64,000 nucleotides of DNA from Halomonas sp. PR-M31 (GCF_001039575.1 NZ_JIBT01000034.1:1-64000), one strand, 5' to 3'. Shown: positions 20,055 to 32,951, counted from the stretch's first letter. The notes: generated by a model not told the origin, from the sequence alone. Made by a program: numbers and translations.

Positions 20055-21125
20055 TTGAGCAATAACGATTCTCAGGCGCACCGCATTCTAACGTTAACCC
20101 TCGAACCCAACGATCCCATGCGGCTGGCCAATCTCTGTGGCCAGCGGGACGAACACTTGAAACAGATTGAATTGCGTCTGGGTGTCACCCTGCGCAATCG
20201 TGGAAACACCTTTCAGCTAGCGGGCCCAAATACTCGAGTCAAGGCTGCCGCCAATATCCTCGAACATCTTTATCGCGAAGCAGAAAGCAGTGATCTCGAG
20301 CCCGAGACCGTGCACCTGTATTTGCAGGAGTCCGGTATCGAAGCGCTCGAGGAAGAGGAAGGCGGCGATGAAGGCGAAGTTGTCATTCGCACCACTCGAA
20401 CCCTGGTCAAGCCTCGCGGCTTCAATCAGCAGAGCTATGTCGCCAACATTCGCAAGCACGATATCAATTTCGGCATCGGGCCTGCAGGGACCGGCAAGAC
20501 CTATCTGGCCGTTGCTGCCGCGGTGGAGGCGCTCAACCAGCAGGAGGTGCGCCGCATTCTGCTGGTGCGCCCGGCGGTGGAAGCCGGTGAGAAGCTCGGC
20601 TTTCTGCCCGGCGATCTGGCCCAGAAGATCGATCCTTATCTACGCCCGCTCTATGATGCGCTCTACGAGATGATCGGTTTCGAACAGGTAGGTAAGCTGA
20701 TCGAGCGCCAGGTCATCGAGATTGCCCCTCTGGCCTACATGCGCGGCCGCACCCTGAACAACGCCTTCATCATTCTCGACGAGAGTCAGAACACCACCCG
20801 GGAACAGATGAAAATGTTTCTGACCCGTATCGGCTTTGGTTCCACTGCCGTGGTCACCGGCGATGTCACCCAGGTCGACCTGCCTCGGGGGCAGAGCTCG
20901 GGTCTGATTCAGGTACTCGACGTGCTGCGAGATACACAAGGTATCGGCGTGACTCATTTCGCTGCCAAGGACGTGGTTCGTCATCCTTTGGTACAGCGCA
21001 TCATCGAAGCCTATGATCTGTTCGAAGCCGAGCAGGAATCCCAGGAGCGTGCTCGCAAGGAAGCCCGAGAATTGGCCCGTCGCGCCGAGCAGTCCTCCGG
21101 TAACGAGCAGACCCACACCCGATGA
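20055..21125 (+). CDS. ybeZ: PhoH family protein (YbeZ-like ATPase)
   Basis: A P-loop ATPase that partners the endoribonuclease YbeY in RNA and ribosome metabolism. The Walker A motif is [18 protein letters not shown], followed by [20 protein letters not shown], the Walker B strand [11 protein letters not shown] and [12 protein letters not shown]. The N-terminal KH-like part aligns with E. coli YbeZ from LTLEPND. The TTG at 20055 is the best-placed start for that homology, though its ribosome-binding site is weak; the first in-frame ATG (20118) would cut into the conserved start. The stop overlaps the ybeY ATG by four bases. Confidence 0.92.
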   Translation: MSNNDSQAHRILTLTLEPNDPMRLANLCGQRDEHLKQIELRLGVTLRNRGNTFQLAGPNTRVKAAANILEHLYREAESSDLEPETVHLYLQESGIEALEEEEGGDEGEVVIRTTRTLVKPRGFNQQSYVANIRKHDINFGIGPAGTGKTYLAVAAAVEALNQQEVRRILLVRPAVEAGEKLGFLPGDLAQKIDPYLRPLYDALYEMIGFEQVGKLIERQVIEIAPLAYMRGRTLNNAFIILDESQNTTREQMKMFLTRIGFGSTAVVTGDVTQVDLPRGQSSGLIQVLDVLRDTQGIGVTHFAAKDVVRHPLVQRIIEAYDLFEAEQESQERARKEARELARRAEQSSGNEQTHTR

Positions 21126-21655
21126 GCATTGCCGCAGGCCCCGTTGTCGATCTGCAGATCGCCCTGGACGATGCCTGTACTCCAGGCCTGCCAACCGAGA
21201 CCGAACTGTCGCGCTGGGTGGGCGCTGCGCTGATTCATCATCCGAACAAGGCTCATCACGAGCTGACCATCCGCCTGGTATCGGGCGACGAGAGCCGCTG
21301 TCTCAATCGTGATTATCGGGGCAAGGACAAGCCTACCAACGTGCTCTCTTTTCCTTTCGAAGCTCCGCCGGTTCTTGAGATGCCCTTGCTGGGTGATCTG
21401 GTCATCTGCCATGAGGTCGTCGCTCGAGAAGCCCTTCAGCAAAACAAGTCGTTGGCCGATCATTATGCCCATATGGTCGTACACGGTACTTTGCACTTGT
21501 TGGGCTACGATCATATAGAGGAAACCGAGGCGGAAGGAATGGAAATGCTTGAACGCACTATCCTGGCCTCTTTAGGCATTGCCGACCCCTATGTGCTTTC
21601 AGGCATTGAATGCGCCCCCTATTCAAATGACGAGGACACGAGACCCGACGCATGA
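21122..21655 (+). CDS. ybeY: Endoribonuclease YbeY (16S rRNA maturation)
   Basis: A 177-residue zinc-dependent endoribonuclease involved in 16S rRNA 3' processing and ribosome quality control. The metal site is [15 protein letters not shown], with the three histidines in the H-x3-H-x5-H pattern. [17 protein letters not shown] is the conserved N-terminal block. It overlaps phoH and corC by four bases each (ATGA), a tight coupling seen across gammaproteobacteria. Confidence 0.95.
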   Translation: MSIAAGPVVDLQIALDDACTPGLPTETELSRWVGAALIHHPNKAHHELTIRLVSGDESRCLNRDYRGKDKPTNVLSFPFEAPPVLEMPLLGDLVICHEVVAREALQQNKSLADHYAHMVVHGTLHLLGYDHIEETEAEGMEMLERTILASLGIADPYVLSGIECAPYSNDEDTRPDA

Positions 21656-22533
21656 GCGAAGACCGATCGAGCAGCCAGACAAGCAAGTCCTGGTTCGAGA
21701 AGATGTTTAGCGGCTTTTTCAGCGATTCCGACGAACCCAGCTCTAGGGACGAGCTACTGGTTTTTTTGCGTGAAGCCGGCGCCCGGCTGCGCCTCGACCC
21801 GGATGCCATGACCATTCTCGAGGGCGCCTTTCAAATCAGCGATCAGCAAACCCGGGAAGTAATGATCCCGCGCTCCCAGGTGACCGCCATCGCCGTCGAC
21901 CAGCGCCCCGAGGATTATCTGCCGGTCATCTTCGAGACAGGGCATTCCCGCTATCCCGTGGTAGGGGAGAACCTTGACGATGTACTAGGCATTCTGCTGG
22001 TCAAGGATCTGCTGCCCATGCTGCAGAAAAGCGATGGTGAACGGCGCTGGGTAGAACTGCGCGACGTCATCCGACCGGCGATGTTCATCCCGGAATCCAA
22101 ACGCCTCAACAGCCTGCTCAAGGAGTTCCGCGATACTCATAATCATATGGCAATCGTGGTAGATGAGTACGGCGGCACTGCGGGCATCGTTACCATCGAA
22201 GATATTCTCGAACAGATCGTCGGCGATATCGAGGACGAGCACGATACCGATGAAGATGACGAGATTCGGGATATGGGCGACGGATCGTTTTCCGTACGCG
22301 CCTTGACCGCTATCGACGACTTCAACGAGCGCTTCGATACGGACTTCTCCGATGACGAATTCGATACCGTGGGCGGACTGGTCATGCAGGGTTTTGGACA
22401 CCTGCCTCGTCGTGGCGAACACACCGATCTGAGCGGCTGGCGGTTTACCGTGCTAGGCGCCGACAATCGTCGCATCCGGCTGTTGCAGGTTGAACAGCTG
22501 CCCGACACGGGCATGGATGAGGCGGAAGACTGA
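21652..22533 (+). CDS. corC: CorC/YbeX family transporter-associated protein (CBS domains)
   Basis: A 293-residue cytosolic protein with two CBS domains (about residues 65-190) and a C-terminal CorC_HlyC domain. Typical segments are [58 protein letters not shown] and [18 protein letters not shown]. The family is linked genetically to magnesium/cobalt efflux and, in E. coli, to ribosome function. The start overlaps the ybeY stop. The lnt gene follows after 117 bases. Confidence 0.94.
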   Translation: MSEDRSSSQTSKSWFEKMFSGFFSDSDEPSSRDELLVFLREAGARLRLDPDAMTILEGAFQISDQQTREVMIPRSQVTAIAVDQRPEDYLPVIFETGHSRYPVVGENLDDVLGILLVKDLLPMLQKSDGERRWVELRDVIRPAMFIPESKRLNSLLKEFRDTHNHMAIVVDEYGGTAGIVTIEDILEQIVGDIEDEHDTDEDDEIRDMGDGSFSVRALTAIDDFNERFDTDFSDDEFDTVGGLVMQGFGHLPRRGEHTDLSGWRFTVLGADNRRIRLLQVEQLPDTGMDEAED

Positions 22534-22650
22534 TCCACGGTCGTCATCGTTCGAACGCTCTGGTATAAGAGGCACGTCCAAAGCTTGCATGCCGTCTTCA
22601 TCAGGAAGATAGAGGACTGACAGGCGAGATCAACAAGGAGTGCCCTTCCC

Positions 22651-24123
22651 ATGCTGTCCTATTCCCGCCCCTGGGTGGGTTTTGTCGCCGCGCTGATTGC
22701 CGGTGGCCTGACCACCCTGACCTTCTCGCCGTTTGAACTCTGGTGGCTGGGGCCGGTCGCCGTGATCCTGCTCTATATCGGCATACACGATCTGACACCG
22801 GGGCAGGCGCTATTTCGAGGCTGGTGCTATGGCGTTGCCCTGTTTGCCACCGGCACCTACTGGATCTATGTCTCGATACACGATTACGGCTATGCCAGCG
22901 TGCCTTTGGCAGTATTTCTCACCGCGCTGTTTGCGGTCACCCTGGCGTTTTTCTTCGCCATACCGTTTTGGTTCTACCGTCGTTTTACCGGGCGGCGTCT
23001 CGCCTTTCTGAGTTTTGCCGGCTTCTGGGTTCTCATGGAGGTACTGCGCACCTATCTGTTCACCGGCTTCCCTTGGCTGTTGCTGGGCAGTGCCCACGTG
23101 GATTCACCGCTTTCGCCTCTTGCACCCTTGGGCGGTGTTTATCTGCTTAGCCTGGTAACGGCGCTTACCGGCACATTGATAACGGAATTTCTCAAGCGAC
23201 GCTGGTGGGCTCTTGCGCCCTTGACAATGTTGTGGATAGTGCCGTTTCTGCTGCCGCTGCAATGGACGACACCCAGCGAACAACCGACCCGAGTGGCGCT
23301 TTTGCAGGGCAATCTCCCCCAGCTGATGAAATGGTCCGAGGAAGGACAGCGCAGGGCAGCCAATACCTACGCGACCTTGACCCGAACCCAGCCTGAAAAC
23401 ATTGACCTTATCGTATGGCCGGAAACCGCGCTGCCAATGTTCCAGCGCCAGGCCGAACCACTGCTCGAGCGAATCCAGGCGACACTCCCGCCCAATACCG
23501 CCTTGCTGACCGGCATCGTGCAGCGAGATGAGGAAGATCGTTATTACAATGCGGTCATCGGCGTGGGAGACGTGGAAGGCGAGTATCGTAAGGAGCATCT
23601 GGTGCCCTTTGGCGAATACATGCCATTGGAAAGCCTGCTTCGGGGCATCATCGCCTTTTTCGATCTGCCCATGTCGAGCTTTTCCGCCGGTGTGTCCGAT
23701 CCGGAGCCGATTCGTGCGGCAGGGCTGAGTATCGGCAGTGCGATCTGCTACGAGATCATCTATCCGGATCTGGTTGCGGAGCGCGCCAGGGACGCCGGGC
23801 TACTGCTGACCATCTCCAACGACACCTGGTTCGGTGACTCCATCGGACCGCTTCAGCACATGCAGATGGCGCGCCTGCGAGCGCTGGAAAACGGACGCTA
23901 TGTCCTACGAGCGACCAGCAACGGGGTCACATCGATCATCAACCCCGAGGGCCGCGTCACTGCCCAGGCACCGCGCTTCGAGACCACCAGCATCAATGGT
24001 CAGATTCACGCCATGCAAGGGCAAACTCCCTTCACCCGCGTCGGCAGCTGGCCGACCTGGCTGCTGGCCGCTCTGTTCGTTTTGCCAGGGCTGCGCTTGC
24101 GCCGCAGCAAGTCCCGCTTCTAG
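22651..24123 (+). CDS. lnt: Apolipoprotein N-acyltransferase
   Basis: The inner-membrane enzyme that adds the third acyl chain to lipoproteins. The N-terminal half has about six membrane segments. The periplasmic nitrilase-like domain keeps the catalytic triad: Glu in VWPETALP, Lys in YRKEHLVPFGEY and Cys in SAICYEIIYPD. Length is 490 residues. Its product is needed by the lipoproteins in this window (LptE, YajG-like, CyoA). AGGAG precedes the ATG, and a strong terminator closes the operon at 24135. Confidence 0.95.
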   Translation: MLSYSRPWVGFVAALIAGGLTTLTFSPFELWWLGPVAVILLYIGIHDLTPGQALFRGWCYGVALFATGTYWIYVSIHDYGYASVPLAVFLTALFAVTLAFFFAIPFWFYRRFTGRRLAFLSFAGFWVLMEVLRTYLFTGFPWLLLGSAHVDSPLSPLAPLGGVYLLSLVTALTGTLITEFLKRRWWALAPLTMLWIVPFLLPLQWTTPSEQPTRVALLQGNLPQLMKWSEEGQRRAANTYATLTRTQPENIDLIVWPETALPMFQRQAEPLLERIQATLPPNTALLTGIVQRDEEDRYYNAVIGVGDVEGEYRKEHLVPFGEYMPLESLLRGIIAFFDLPMSSFSAGVSDPEPIRAAGLSIGSAICYEIIYPDLVAERARDAGLLLTISNDTWFGDSIGPLQHMQMARLRALENGRYVLRATSNGVTSIINPEGRVTAQAPRFETTSINGQIHAMQGQTPFTRVGSWPTWLLAALFVLPGLRLRRSKSRF

Positions 24124-24134
24124 CGACAGGACGG

Positions 24135-24170
24135 CGCCATCATCGATGCCCCGATGATGGCGTCTCTTTT
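24135..24170. terminator. Terminator between lnt and the zinc-ribbon gene
   Basis: A perfect 11-bp stem (CGCCATCATCG at 24135-24145, CGATGATGGCG at 24152-24162) with a six-base loop is followed by TCTCTTTT on the plus strand. It lies between convergent genes and ends the miaB-lnt transcript. Confidence 0.85.
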
Positions 24171-24202
24171 CTGGTATTCGTCAGATGCTCTTCAGGTTCT
24201 TT

Positions 24203-24727
24203 TCAAGGGCTTGGAGAGCGCTCGAAGTACCTATGCTCACATTCACGACAGGGCTCCAGTCGCGTGACGCTCTCCAGCAGGACCTTGGCACCGCAATGCA
24301 CGCAGGCCATGCGCCCCGGCGCGGCAATTTCGCCTGCCACGTAATCGGCACGGGATGCCTCGAGATCGTCGTTGAGCTGTTCACGCTCGATGATGCTGCG
24401 ATCGGCCACTGAGAACAGCGCATCGGTGATCTTGCGGGATAGCACCTCAAGATCGATGCCCAGCCAGCTGGCGACCCCGGAACCGCCGGCGGCCAGATAG
24501 CCCCTCAGATCCTTGAGATCACGTTCGACCCAGGCACGCAGTAATGCCATTTCATCCTTGGTGAAATCTTCGAAGTCGGCTTCGAACTGTACCGATTCAT
24601 CGAGATCCTTCTGCAGGTTGTCCCAGGAGAGATCGTTGGCTCCGTTCTGCATTCGTTCAAGAACACGCTCGTAGGCATCGCGCAGCCGATGCTCTCTATG
24701 TTGTTCGCTCATGACGCTCTCCTTCAA
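24203..24727 (-). CDS. Zinc ribbon-containing protein (DUF1451, YbeL-like)
   Basis: A 174-residue cytosolic protein of the YbeL family, unknown in function. The N-terminus (LRDAYERVLERMQNGA) is helical and charged. The C-terminus holds a zinc ribbon with two cysteine pairs, CVHCG and then CRECEH. In E. coli ybeL lies beside leuS, and the same divergent arrangement is seen here. GGAGAG lies a few bases before the ATG. Confidence 0.87.
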   Translation of the reverse strand: MKESVMSEQHREHRLRDAYERVLERMQNGANDLSWDNLQKDLDESVQFEADFEDFTKDEMALLRAWVERDLKDLRGYLAAGGSGVASWLGIDLEVLSRKITDALFSVADRSIIEREQLNDDLEASRADYVAGEIAAPGRMACVHCGAKVLLESVTRLEPCRECEHRYFERSPSP

Positions 24728-24850
24728 TCACCACTATCGTTTAGCGTAGTTGCCACCGATCACTTGGGCAGCAGTTCGTATACTGGCATGTGAGTGGCCA
24801 CGGGCAACGGCTTCTTTCCAGGCCTACCTGCCGACGCATGTCTAAGGTAG

Positions 24851-27568
<2,718 letters not shown>

Positions 27569-27583
27569 TACAAGGAGCCGCTC

Positions 27584-28084
27584 GTGAAGCGCCGTACTTT
27601 CCTTATCCGGTCACTAAGCCTGCTTGCCTTGGGCACCGCCGGGGCAGCCTTGACTGGCTGTGGTTTTCAACTCCGTGGGCTCAATCAACAAGCACTGGGG
27701 TTCGATACGCTGGATTTGAATGCACCACCGACCGCCTTTACCGATGAGCTCAAGCGCCGCCTCGCCAATGACGGCGTGACACTTACCGATGACGCCCCGC
27801 TGCGTCTGAATATTGGAAATCCCAGAACGAACGAAGTCGCTCTTGGTGGTGGCGATCTCAATTATGAAGAAGTGGAATTGAATCTGGCGGTTCCCTTCTC
27901 GGTGCAGCGCAGCAGCGACAATGCCTATGTATTGGATCAACAGGTCATTCAAGTGGTCACTACCTACCAGACCAGCGATGGCAATCTACTGGTACGGGAC
28001 GACCTGCGTGATCAGACCGTAGAAACGCTTCAGCGTGATGCTATCCGGCAGCTGCTGGAGCGATTGCGTACTCTCAAGCAATGA
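27584..28084 (+). CDS. lptE: LPS-assembly lipoprotein LptE
   Basis: An outer-membrane lipoprotein that plugs LptD and delivers LPS to the cell surface. The signal peptide ends in the lipobox LTGC (Cys26) and is followed by GFQLRG, the hallmark start of mature LptE. Length is 166 residues. The stop overlaps the holA ATG by four bases. The leuS-lptE-holA order is conserved in gammaproteobacteria. A GTG at 27584 preceded by AAGGAG is the start. Confidence 0.93.
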   Translation: MKRRTFLIRSLSLLALGTAGAALTGCGFQLRGLNQQALGFDTLDLNAPPTAFTDELKRRLANDGVTLTDDAPLRLNIGNPRTNEVALGGGDLNYEEVELNLAVPFSVQRSSDNAYVLDQQVIQVVTTYQTSDGNLLVRDDLRDQTVETLQRDAIRQLLERLRTLKQ

Positions 28085-29136
28085 AGGTATTCCCTGACAA
28101 GCTACCCGAGGCCATCGGCAAACGCCTGCCACCGGTAATCATCGTTGCCGGCGACGAGCCGTTGATCCACATGGAAGCTTGTGACGCGGTGCGAGCCGCG
28201 GCCCGCAAGCAGGGTATCGAGGAACGTGAAATCCTGCATGTGGAGGGCAACTTTCAATGGGGTCGGCTGACCGAGTCCGCCGCCAGCATGTCGCTGTTCG
28301 CCTCGAGCAAGCTGATCGAGCTGCGCCTGGGCGATCAGTCGCCAGGCCAGGAAGGCAGCAAGGCGCTCGACGCCTATGCGGTGCAAGCCAGGCACAGCGA
28401 TGACATCCTGCTGATCTCCGCAGCACGACTGGATTACAAGCAGCAGCAGAGCAAATGGTTCAAGGCGCTGGACAAGATCGGCCTGTTCGTGCCGGTATGG
28501 CCGGTGGATCATCAGCGTCTGGGCTTCTGGATGCGTGACCGCGCATCCCGTCACGGGCTACAGCTGGACATGGATGCCGCCCGTCTGCTCGGCGAGCGCA
28601 CCGAAGGCAACCTGCTTGCGGCGGATCAAGAGTTGCAGAAACTTGCGCTGATCATGCCACCCGGTGCCCGACTCAACGCCGAGGCCATTGCCAGCGGCGT
28701 CGAGGACAACGCTCGATACGATGTATTCACCCTCACCGACGCCTGCCTGCGCGGTGAGCGCGAGCGCACGGTGCGCATCGTGCAGGGACTGCGCGGCGAA
28801 GGCATCGAAGCGCCGGTGGTGCTCTGGGCACTGACTCGCGAACTGCGCACCCTGCTCTCGCTGCAGCAACATCTGGACCAGGGTCAGAGCTTGGAGCATG
28901 CCTGCAAGGCCCAACGCCCGATGATCCCGGACAAGCGCCGACCCAACTACCAGCAGGCGCTGCAACGCCTGCCTCATCGCCGTTTGCACAAGCTATTGCT
29001 GTTCTCTCAGCGCATCGATTTGGCGGTAAAAGGCGCCTCCCCCCTGCCCTTATGGAATGCGCTCAACGATCTGGCCCTGACCCTGGCCGGCGGTCGTGGG
29101 CTGCTTGCGGAATCGCCGCTTTCTTACAAAGTGTGA
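28081..29136 (+). CDS. holA: DNA polymerase III subunit delta
   Basis: The clamp-loader delta subunit (351 residues) that opens the beta sliding clamp. The N-terminal AAA-like region has VIIVAGDEPLIHMEACDAVR, and the middle carries GNLLAADQELQKLAL. The C-terminal collar domain contains VLWALTRELRTLLSL and ends with LPLWNALNDLALTLAGG. It is translationally coupled to lptE and converges with the MFS gene seven bases after its stop. Confidence 0.93.
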   Translation: MKVFPDKLPEAIGKRLPPVIIVAGDEPLIHMEACDAVRAAARKQGIEEREILHVEGNFQWGRLTESAASMSLFASSKLIELRLGDQSPGQEGSKALDAYAVQARHSDDILLISAARLDYKQQQSKWFKALDKIGLFVPVWPVDHQRLGFWMRDRASRHGLQLDMDAARLLGERTEGNLLAADQELQKLALIMPPGARLNAEAIASGVEDNARYDVFTLTDACLRGERERTVRIVQGLRGEGIEAPVVLWALTRELRTLLSLQQHLDQGQSLEHACKAQRPMIPDKRRPNYQQALQRLPHRRLHKLLLFSQRIDLAVKGASPLPLWNALNDLALTLAGGRGLLAESPLSYKV

Positions 29137-29143
29137 ACCGCGC

Positions 29144-30349
29144 CTAACTGAGTGGCCCGTTCCCATGCCCTTGCCGATCACTGAAGCAGTAGGCCAGTGT
29201 CGCCACCGCAAGAGTGCCCGCCAGCAGAATGAATAAAAGCCGGTACTGCTCGCTTGGGATCATATGCACTTCATTGGCCAGTTCCATCATCCAGCCGCTT
29301 ATGCTTTGAACCAGCGCGACACCGATGAAGCTCATCGCCGTCAGAAATGCCATCCCCCGGCCATGGTAGGACGGGGCCAGGAAAGTCCGACAGTGAGACA
29401 TCAATAGCGGATAGTTGAACCCGAACAGCCCTACCGCAATAAAGGACCACATTGCAAAGTAAGGTCCTTCGGAGGGAAAGATCGCCAGCAGCAGCAAGGG
29501 AACCAAGGTCAATATCGAGGTGACGATCACCAGTCGCCGAGTATTTTGCAACCACCTGTCCAGCACTCCCAGCATGAAGGTACCGACGCCCAGTGCAATC
29601 GACATCGCCAGAATGATATTGCCCCGTTCACCGGTATCGAGCTCAAACACCTCGGCCAGATAAGGACCGCTCCAGAGGCCGCGAATAGCCATCAGTACCG
29701 CATAGCTTGCCAAAAACATCGGGATGATTGGCCACAATCCCCGGATGGTGGTAACGCGTGCCATTCCCTGCAGCATCACTGTCAGCGAATAATTCACGCT
29801 ATCAGGCCGATCCGGCTTCAATCCCATCAAGCAGGCGCTAGCCGCCAGTGCCGCCAGCACCATAATCAGCAGCAGCGCCGAACGCCAGCCCAACCACTCG
29901 GTCGCCATGGCCAGCGGCGTGGTGCCAAGTAGATCGCCGGTGCTACCGATCGCGATCACGAGTGCGGTGAAATAGGCAAACCGTTCTGGAGGATAATGTC
30001 GACCAATAAACAGCATCGTACCGGTGAATATCGGCGCACAGCCGACGCCGATCAGTACCTGTCCTACAAAGGCAAGCGATGGAGATTCCGCCATCGAAAA
30101 CATCACCGTGCCCAATACCGCCAACCACATGAAAAGCCCGATGCTCAGCCGTGCACCAAACCGGTCCAGCGCCAGCCCCGCAGGTACCTGAGCGACGGCA
30201 AAGCTAATAAAAAATGTCGATGACAATAGCCCCAGGCCACTTTCGGCGATAGTTAGATCCGCCGAGATTTCCGGTGCAATTACCGCGATCATGCCACGAT
30301 AAAACAGGCTGATCGCGTAGGCGAAACAGAGTATCAACAAGTCACGCAT
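29144..30349 (-). CDS. MFS transporter
   Basis: A 401-residue twelve-segment major facilitator. Family marks are the N-terminal FAYAISLFYRGMIAVIAPEIS, the loop ALDRFGARLSIGLFMW (motif A), and the central cytoplasmic loop near residue 190. It resembles the nitrate/oxalate/sugar-phosphate-like MFS group only loosely, so no substrate is claimed. It is divergent from the NhaC-type transporter gene, with a 319-base gap. Confidence 0.82.
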   Translation of the reverse strand: MRDLLILCFAYAISLFYRGMIAVIAPEISADLTIAESGLGLLSSTFFISFAVAQVPAGLALDRFGARLSIGLFMWLAVLGTVMFSMAESPSLAFVGQVLIGVGCAPIFTGTMLFIGRHYPPERFAYFTALVIAIGSTGDLLGTTPLAMATEWLGWRSALLLIMVLAALAASACLMGLKPDRPDSVNYSLTVMLQGMARVTTIRGLWPIIPMFLASYAVLMAIRGLWSGPYLAEVFELDTGERGNIILAMSIALGVGTFMLGVLDRWLQNTRRLVIVTSILTLVPLLLLAIFPSEGPYFAMWSFIAVGLFGFNYPLLMSHCRTFLAPSYHGRGMAFLTAMSFIGVALVQSISGWMMELANEVHMIPSEQYRLLFILLAGTLAVATLAYCFSDRQGHGNGPLS

Positions 30350-30668
30350 GTCGAATTATCCACGGATTGAAAACAAGCCATCATGCAAGGGCGCTCGACA
30401 CGCGTCTAGGCGTATGAGGCACAACAGCTAAATGCAGCATATCGATCAAGCTCCACTCTGCAAGCGGTCCCGAGAGTTCTCCCTGCAAGGATTGCTTTTT
30501 GCCCCCTATCTCGAAGAGGCAACCGAGCGACTGAAAGCACGCCTCCCGAACGGTTTAGAGTCAAAGCAACTCTTGCCTAGTCACTGAGCATGCGTTAAAG
30601 AGGGTTCGCACATTATGACGATGCGGGGTTTTCCCAATCCCGACAATCACAACACACAAGGGAAGCGA
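30350..30668. other. Divergent intergenic region between two transporter genes
   Basis: A 319-base spacer with no credible gene; it must carry promoters in both directions. The only in-frame upstream extension of the NhaC-type gene (to 30615) lacks a ribosome-binding site. No repeat or operator stood out. Confidence 0.35.
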
Positions 30669-32015
30669 ATGAATGCAATCATACTCGCCGTCTTGATCAT
30701 GGTGACCTTGAGCCTCATGCGGGTCTCCGTGGTGTTCGCCCTGATCGCCGCCGCTGTCATTGGCGGCCTCTATGCCGGCCTGCCGGCTGGTGAGATCGTC
30801 ACGGCCTTCAACGATGGCCTGGGCGGTGGCGCCCCGGTGGCGCTGGCCTACGCGACCCTGGGCGCCTTCGCGGTAATGCTGTCCCGCTCCGGGATTACCC
30901 AGCGTCTCTCAACTCGAATAATCGACACCTTTCAGGGCGGCGCGCAGACCCGATCTCACGCGCGCATGGTCACCTGGGGTCTGTTCGCCAGCCTGATCCT
31001 GGCCGGCTTCGCCTCGGGCACGATCATTCCGGTGCATATCGCCTTCATTCCCATTCTGGTGCCGCCGCTGCTGATTGTCATGAATCACCTGCAACTCGAC
31101 CGCCGCGCCGTGGCCTGCGCCATCACTTTCAGCATCACGGTGATGTACATGACCACGCCGATCGGCTTCGGCACCATCTTTCTCAACGACATCCTCATGG
31201 GCAACATCAACGAGGCCGGACAAGCGCTCGACTTCCAGATCGAGCGCGGCGCCCCGCCCAAGGCGATGATCATTCCGGCCCTGGGCATGGTGCTGGGACT
31301 CGCCACTGCCATCTTCATCAGTTACCGCAAGAAACGTACTTACGAAGATCGCCCCATCGACGGCCAGGCAGAAAACAAGCAACAGCCTGCCAAGCTCAAG
31401 ACCTGGCAACTGGGGGTCATCATCGCTGCCCTGGTGGTCGCTCTGGTCATACAGCTGTGGAGCGGTTCGATGATCTTCGGCGGCCTGGCGGGTTTCGCGC
31501 TGCTGTCATTCAGCGGCATCGTGCGCTGGGACGAGCAGGACGGCGTCTTCACCCAGGGCATGCGCCTGATGGCCATGGTGGGATTCATCATGATCGCCGC
31601 CGCTGGATTCGCCGGCGTGATGAAGGCAACCGGCGAGATTCCCGACCTGGTACAAAGTTCCGTGGCATTGATAGGCGACAGCCGTGCCCTGGCGGCTCTG
31701 GTGATGCTGCTGGTTGGATTGTTCATCACCATGGGCATCGGCTCATCCTTCGCCACCATTCCGATCATTGCCGCCATTTATGTGCCGATGTGCCTAAGCT
31801 TCGGCTTCTCGGCGCTGGCCACCACCGCTCTGGTAGGCACCGCCGCGGCGCTGGGGGATGCCGGTTCACCCGCCTCGGACTCGACCCTGGGCCCCACCGC
31901 CGGCCTGGATGCTGATCACCAGCATGATCATATCTGGGATACGGTGGTGCCGACCTTCCTGCACTTCAACATTCCGCTGATAGCGTTTGGCTGGATCGCC
32001 GCCATGACTCTCTGA
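30669..32015 (+). CDS. Na+/H+ antiporter family protein (NhaC/YuiF-like transporter)
   Basis: A 448-residue polytopic inner-membrane transporter with eleven or so hydrophobic segments. The pattern GGGAPVALAYATLGAFAVML, then SGTIIPVHIAFIPILVPPLL and TTALVGTAAALGDAGSPASD is that of the Na_H_antiport_2 family, which includes amino-acid (histidine) transporters as well as antiporters. The ATG at 30669 follows AAGGGAAG, which decides the start. It lies 18 bases before the PhyH dioxygenase gene, so the pair is probably one operon and the transporter may bring in the dioxygenase substrate. That link is inference. Confidence 0.82.
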   Translation: MNAIILAVLIMVTLSLMRVSVVFALIAAAVIGGLYAGLPAGEIVTAFNDGLGGGAPVALAYATLGAFAVMLSRSGITQRLSTRIIDTFQGGAQTRSHARMVTWGLFASLILAGFASGTIIPVHIAFIPILVPPLLIVMNHLQLDRRAVACAITFSITVMYMTTPIGFGTIFLNDILMGNINEAGQALDFQIERGAPPKAMIIPALGMVLGLATAIFISYRKKRTYEDRPIDGQAENKQQPAKLKTWQLGVIIAALVVALVIQLWSGSMIFGGLAGFALLSFSGIVRWDEQDGVFTQGMRLMAMVGFIMIAAAGFAGVMKATGEIPDLVQSSVALIGDSRALAALVMLLVGLFITMGIGSSFATIPIIAAIYVPMCLSFGFSALATTALVGTAAALGDAGSPASDSTLGPTAGLDADHQHDHIWDTVVPTFLHFNIPLIAFGWIAAMTL

Positions 32016-32033
32016 CATCAAGGAGACAACACC

Positions 32034-32867
32034 ATGACTCAGAACGCCAATATCGATTCCCTCGTCACCCCCGAGATCGTCGAGACCTATGCGCAGGATG
32101 GCGCCGTCTGCATTCGCGGGTTGTTCCGCCAGGATCAGATCGACGAGTTGACCCAGGGCATCGAAGAGAATCTGCGCAGCCCCAGCTCACGTGCCAAGGT
32201 AGCCAGTGAGCCGGATGATCCTGGCTGGTTCTTCGAGGACTTCTGCAACTGGCAGGACATCGCGGCATACCGGCAATTCATCTTCGACTCCGCCGTCGGC
32301 GAAGTAGCGGCTCGGCTGATGCAAAGCCAGCAGGCACGCCTGTACCACGACCATCTGCTTGTCAAGGAGCCGGGCACCCGTCAGCGCACGCCCTGGCATC
32401 AGGATCAGCCCTACTACAACGTGGAAGGCCACCAGAACGTTAGTATGTGGTTGCCGGTCGATCCGGTGTCTCGCGACGCCACCCTGGAATTCGTCGCCGG
32501 CTCCCACAAGGGGCCCTGGCTGATGCCGCGGACCTTCATGGACAATCAGGCCAAGTGGTTTCCTGAAGGCAGCCTCGACGACCTGCCGGACATCGAGGCC
32601 AATCGTCGCGACTACAAGATCCTCGGCTGGGCACTGGAACCCGGGGACGCGGTGTTCTTCAACATGCTGACGCTACATGCCTCGGCGGGTGTCGATGGTA
32701 ATCAGCGCCGCCGTGCCTTCTCGGTACGTTTTCTCGGCGACGACATGGTGCACGCGCCGCGTCACTGGACGACCTCGCCGCCTTTTCCCGGTCTTGAAAA
32801 GGAACTGGAGGCGGGAGCGCCCATGGATCATCCGCTGTTTCCGCTGCTGGCTTCTGCGTCAACATGA
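32034..32867 (+). CDS. Phytanoyl-CoA dioxygenase (PhyH) family protein
   Basis: A 277-residue non-haem Fe(II)/2-oxoglutarate-dependent dioxygenase. The metal ligands fit WHQDQPYY (H-x-D) and the distal histidine in FFNMLTLHASAG; the arginine of RRRAFSVRFLGDD should bind 2-oxoglutarate. It is not the ectoine hydroxylase EctD by sequence pattern. The substrate is unknown; members act on acyl-CoAs, amino acids and small natural products. AAGGAG precedes the ATG. It sits just before a bidirectional terminator and the ebo genes on the other strand. Confidence 0.85.
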   Translation: MTQNANIDSLVTPEIVETYAQDGAVCIRGLFRQDQIDELTQGIEENLRSPSSRAKVASEPDDPGWFFEDFCNWQDIAAYRQFIFDSAVGEVAARLMQSQQARLYHDHLLVKEPGTRQRTPWHQDQPYYNVEGHQNVSMWLPVDPVSRDATLEFVAGSHKGPWLMPRTFMDNQAKWFPEGSLDDLPDIEANRRDYKILGWALEPGDAVFFNMLTLHASAGVDGNQRRRAFSVRFLGDDMVHAPRHWTTSPPFPGLEKELEAGAPMDHPLFPLLASAST

Positions 32868-32890
32868 GACATTGAGTGGAATCCAAATGC

Positions 32891-32921
32891 AGTAGCCCGC
32901 TTTATAGCGGGCTACTGTTTT
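32891..32921. terminator. Bidirectional terminator between the PhyH gene and eboB
   Basis: A perfect 11-bp stem (AGTAGCCCGCT at 32891-32901, AGCGGGCTACT at 32906-32916) with loop TTAT is followed by GTTTT. It separates convergent genes and marks the left boundary of the ebo region. Confidence 0.88.
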
Positions 32922-32951
32922 CGCTCTATACAAAGCTTGTGCGAAATATCG

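Noticed and set aside
32034-32867. Identity as ectoine hydroxylase EctD, expected in halophiles
   Set aside because: The PhyH fold is shared, but the characteristic EctD signature was not seen and no ectABC genes are nearby.
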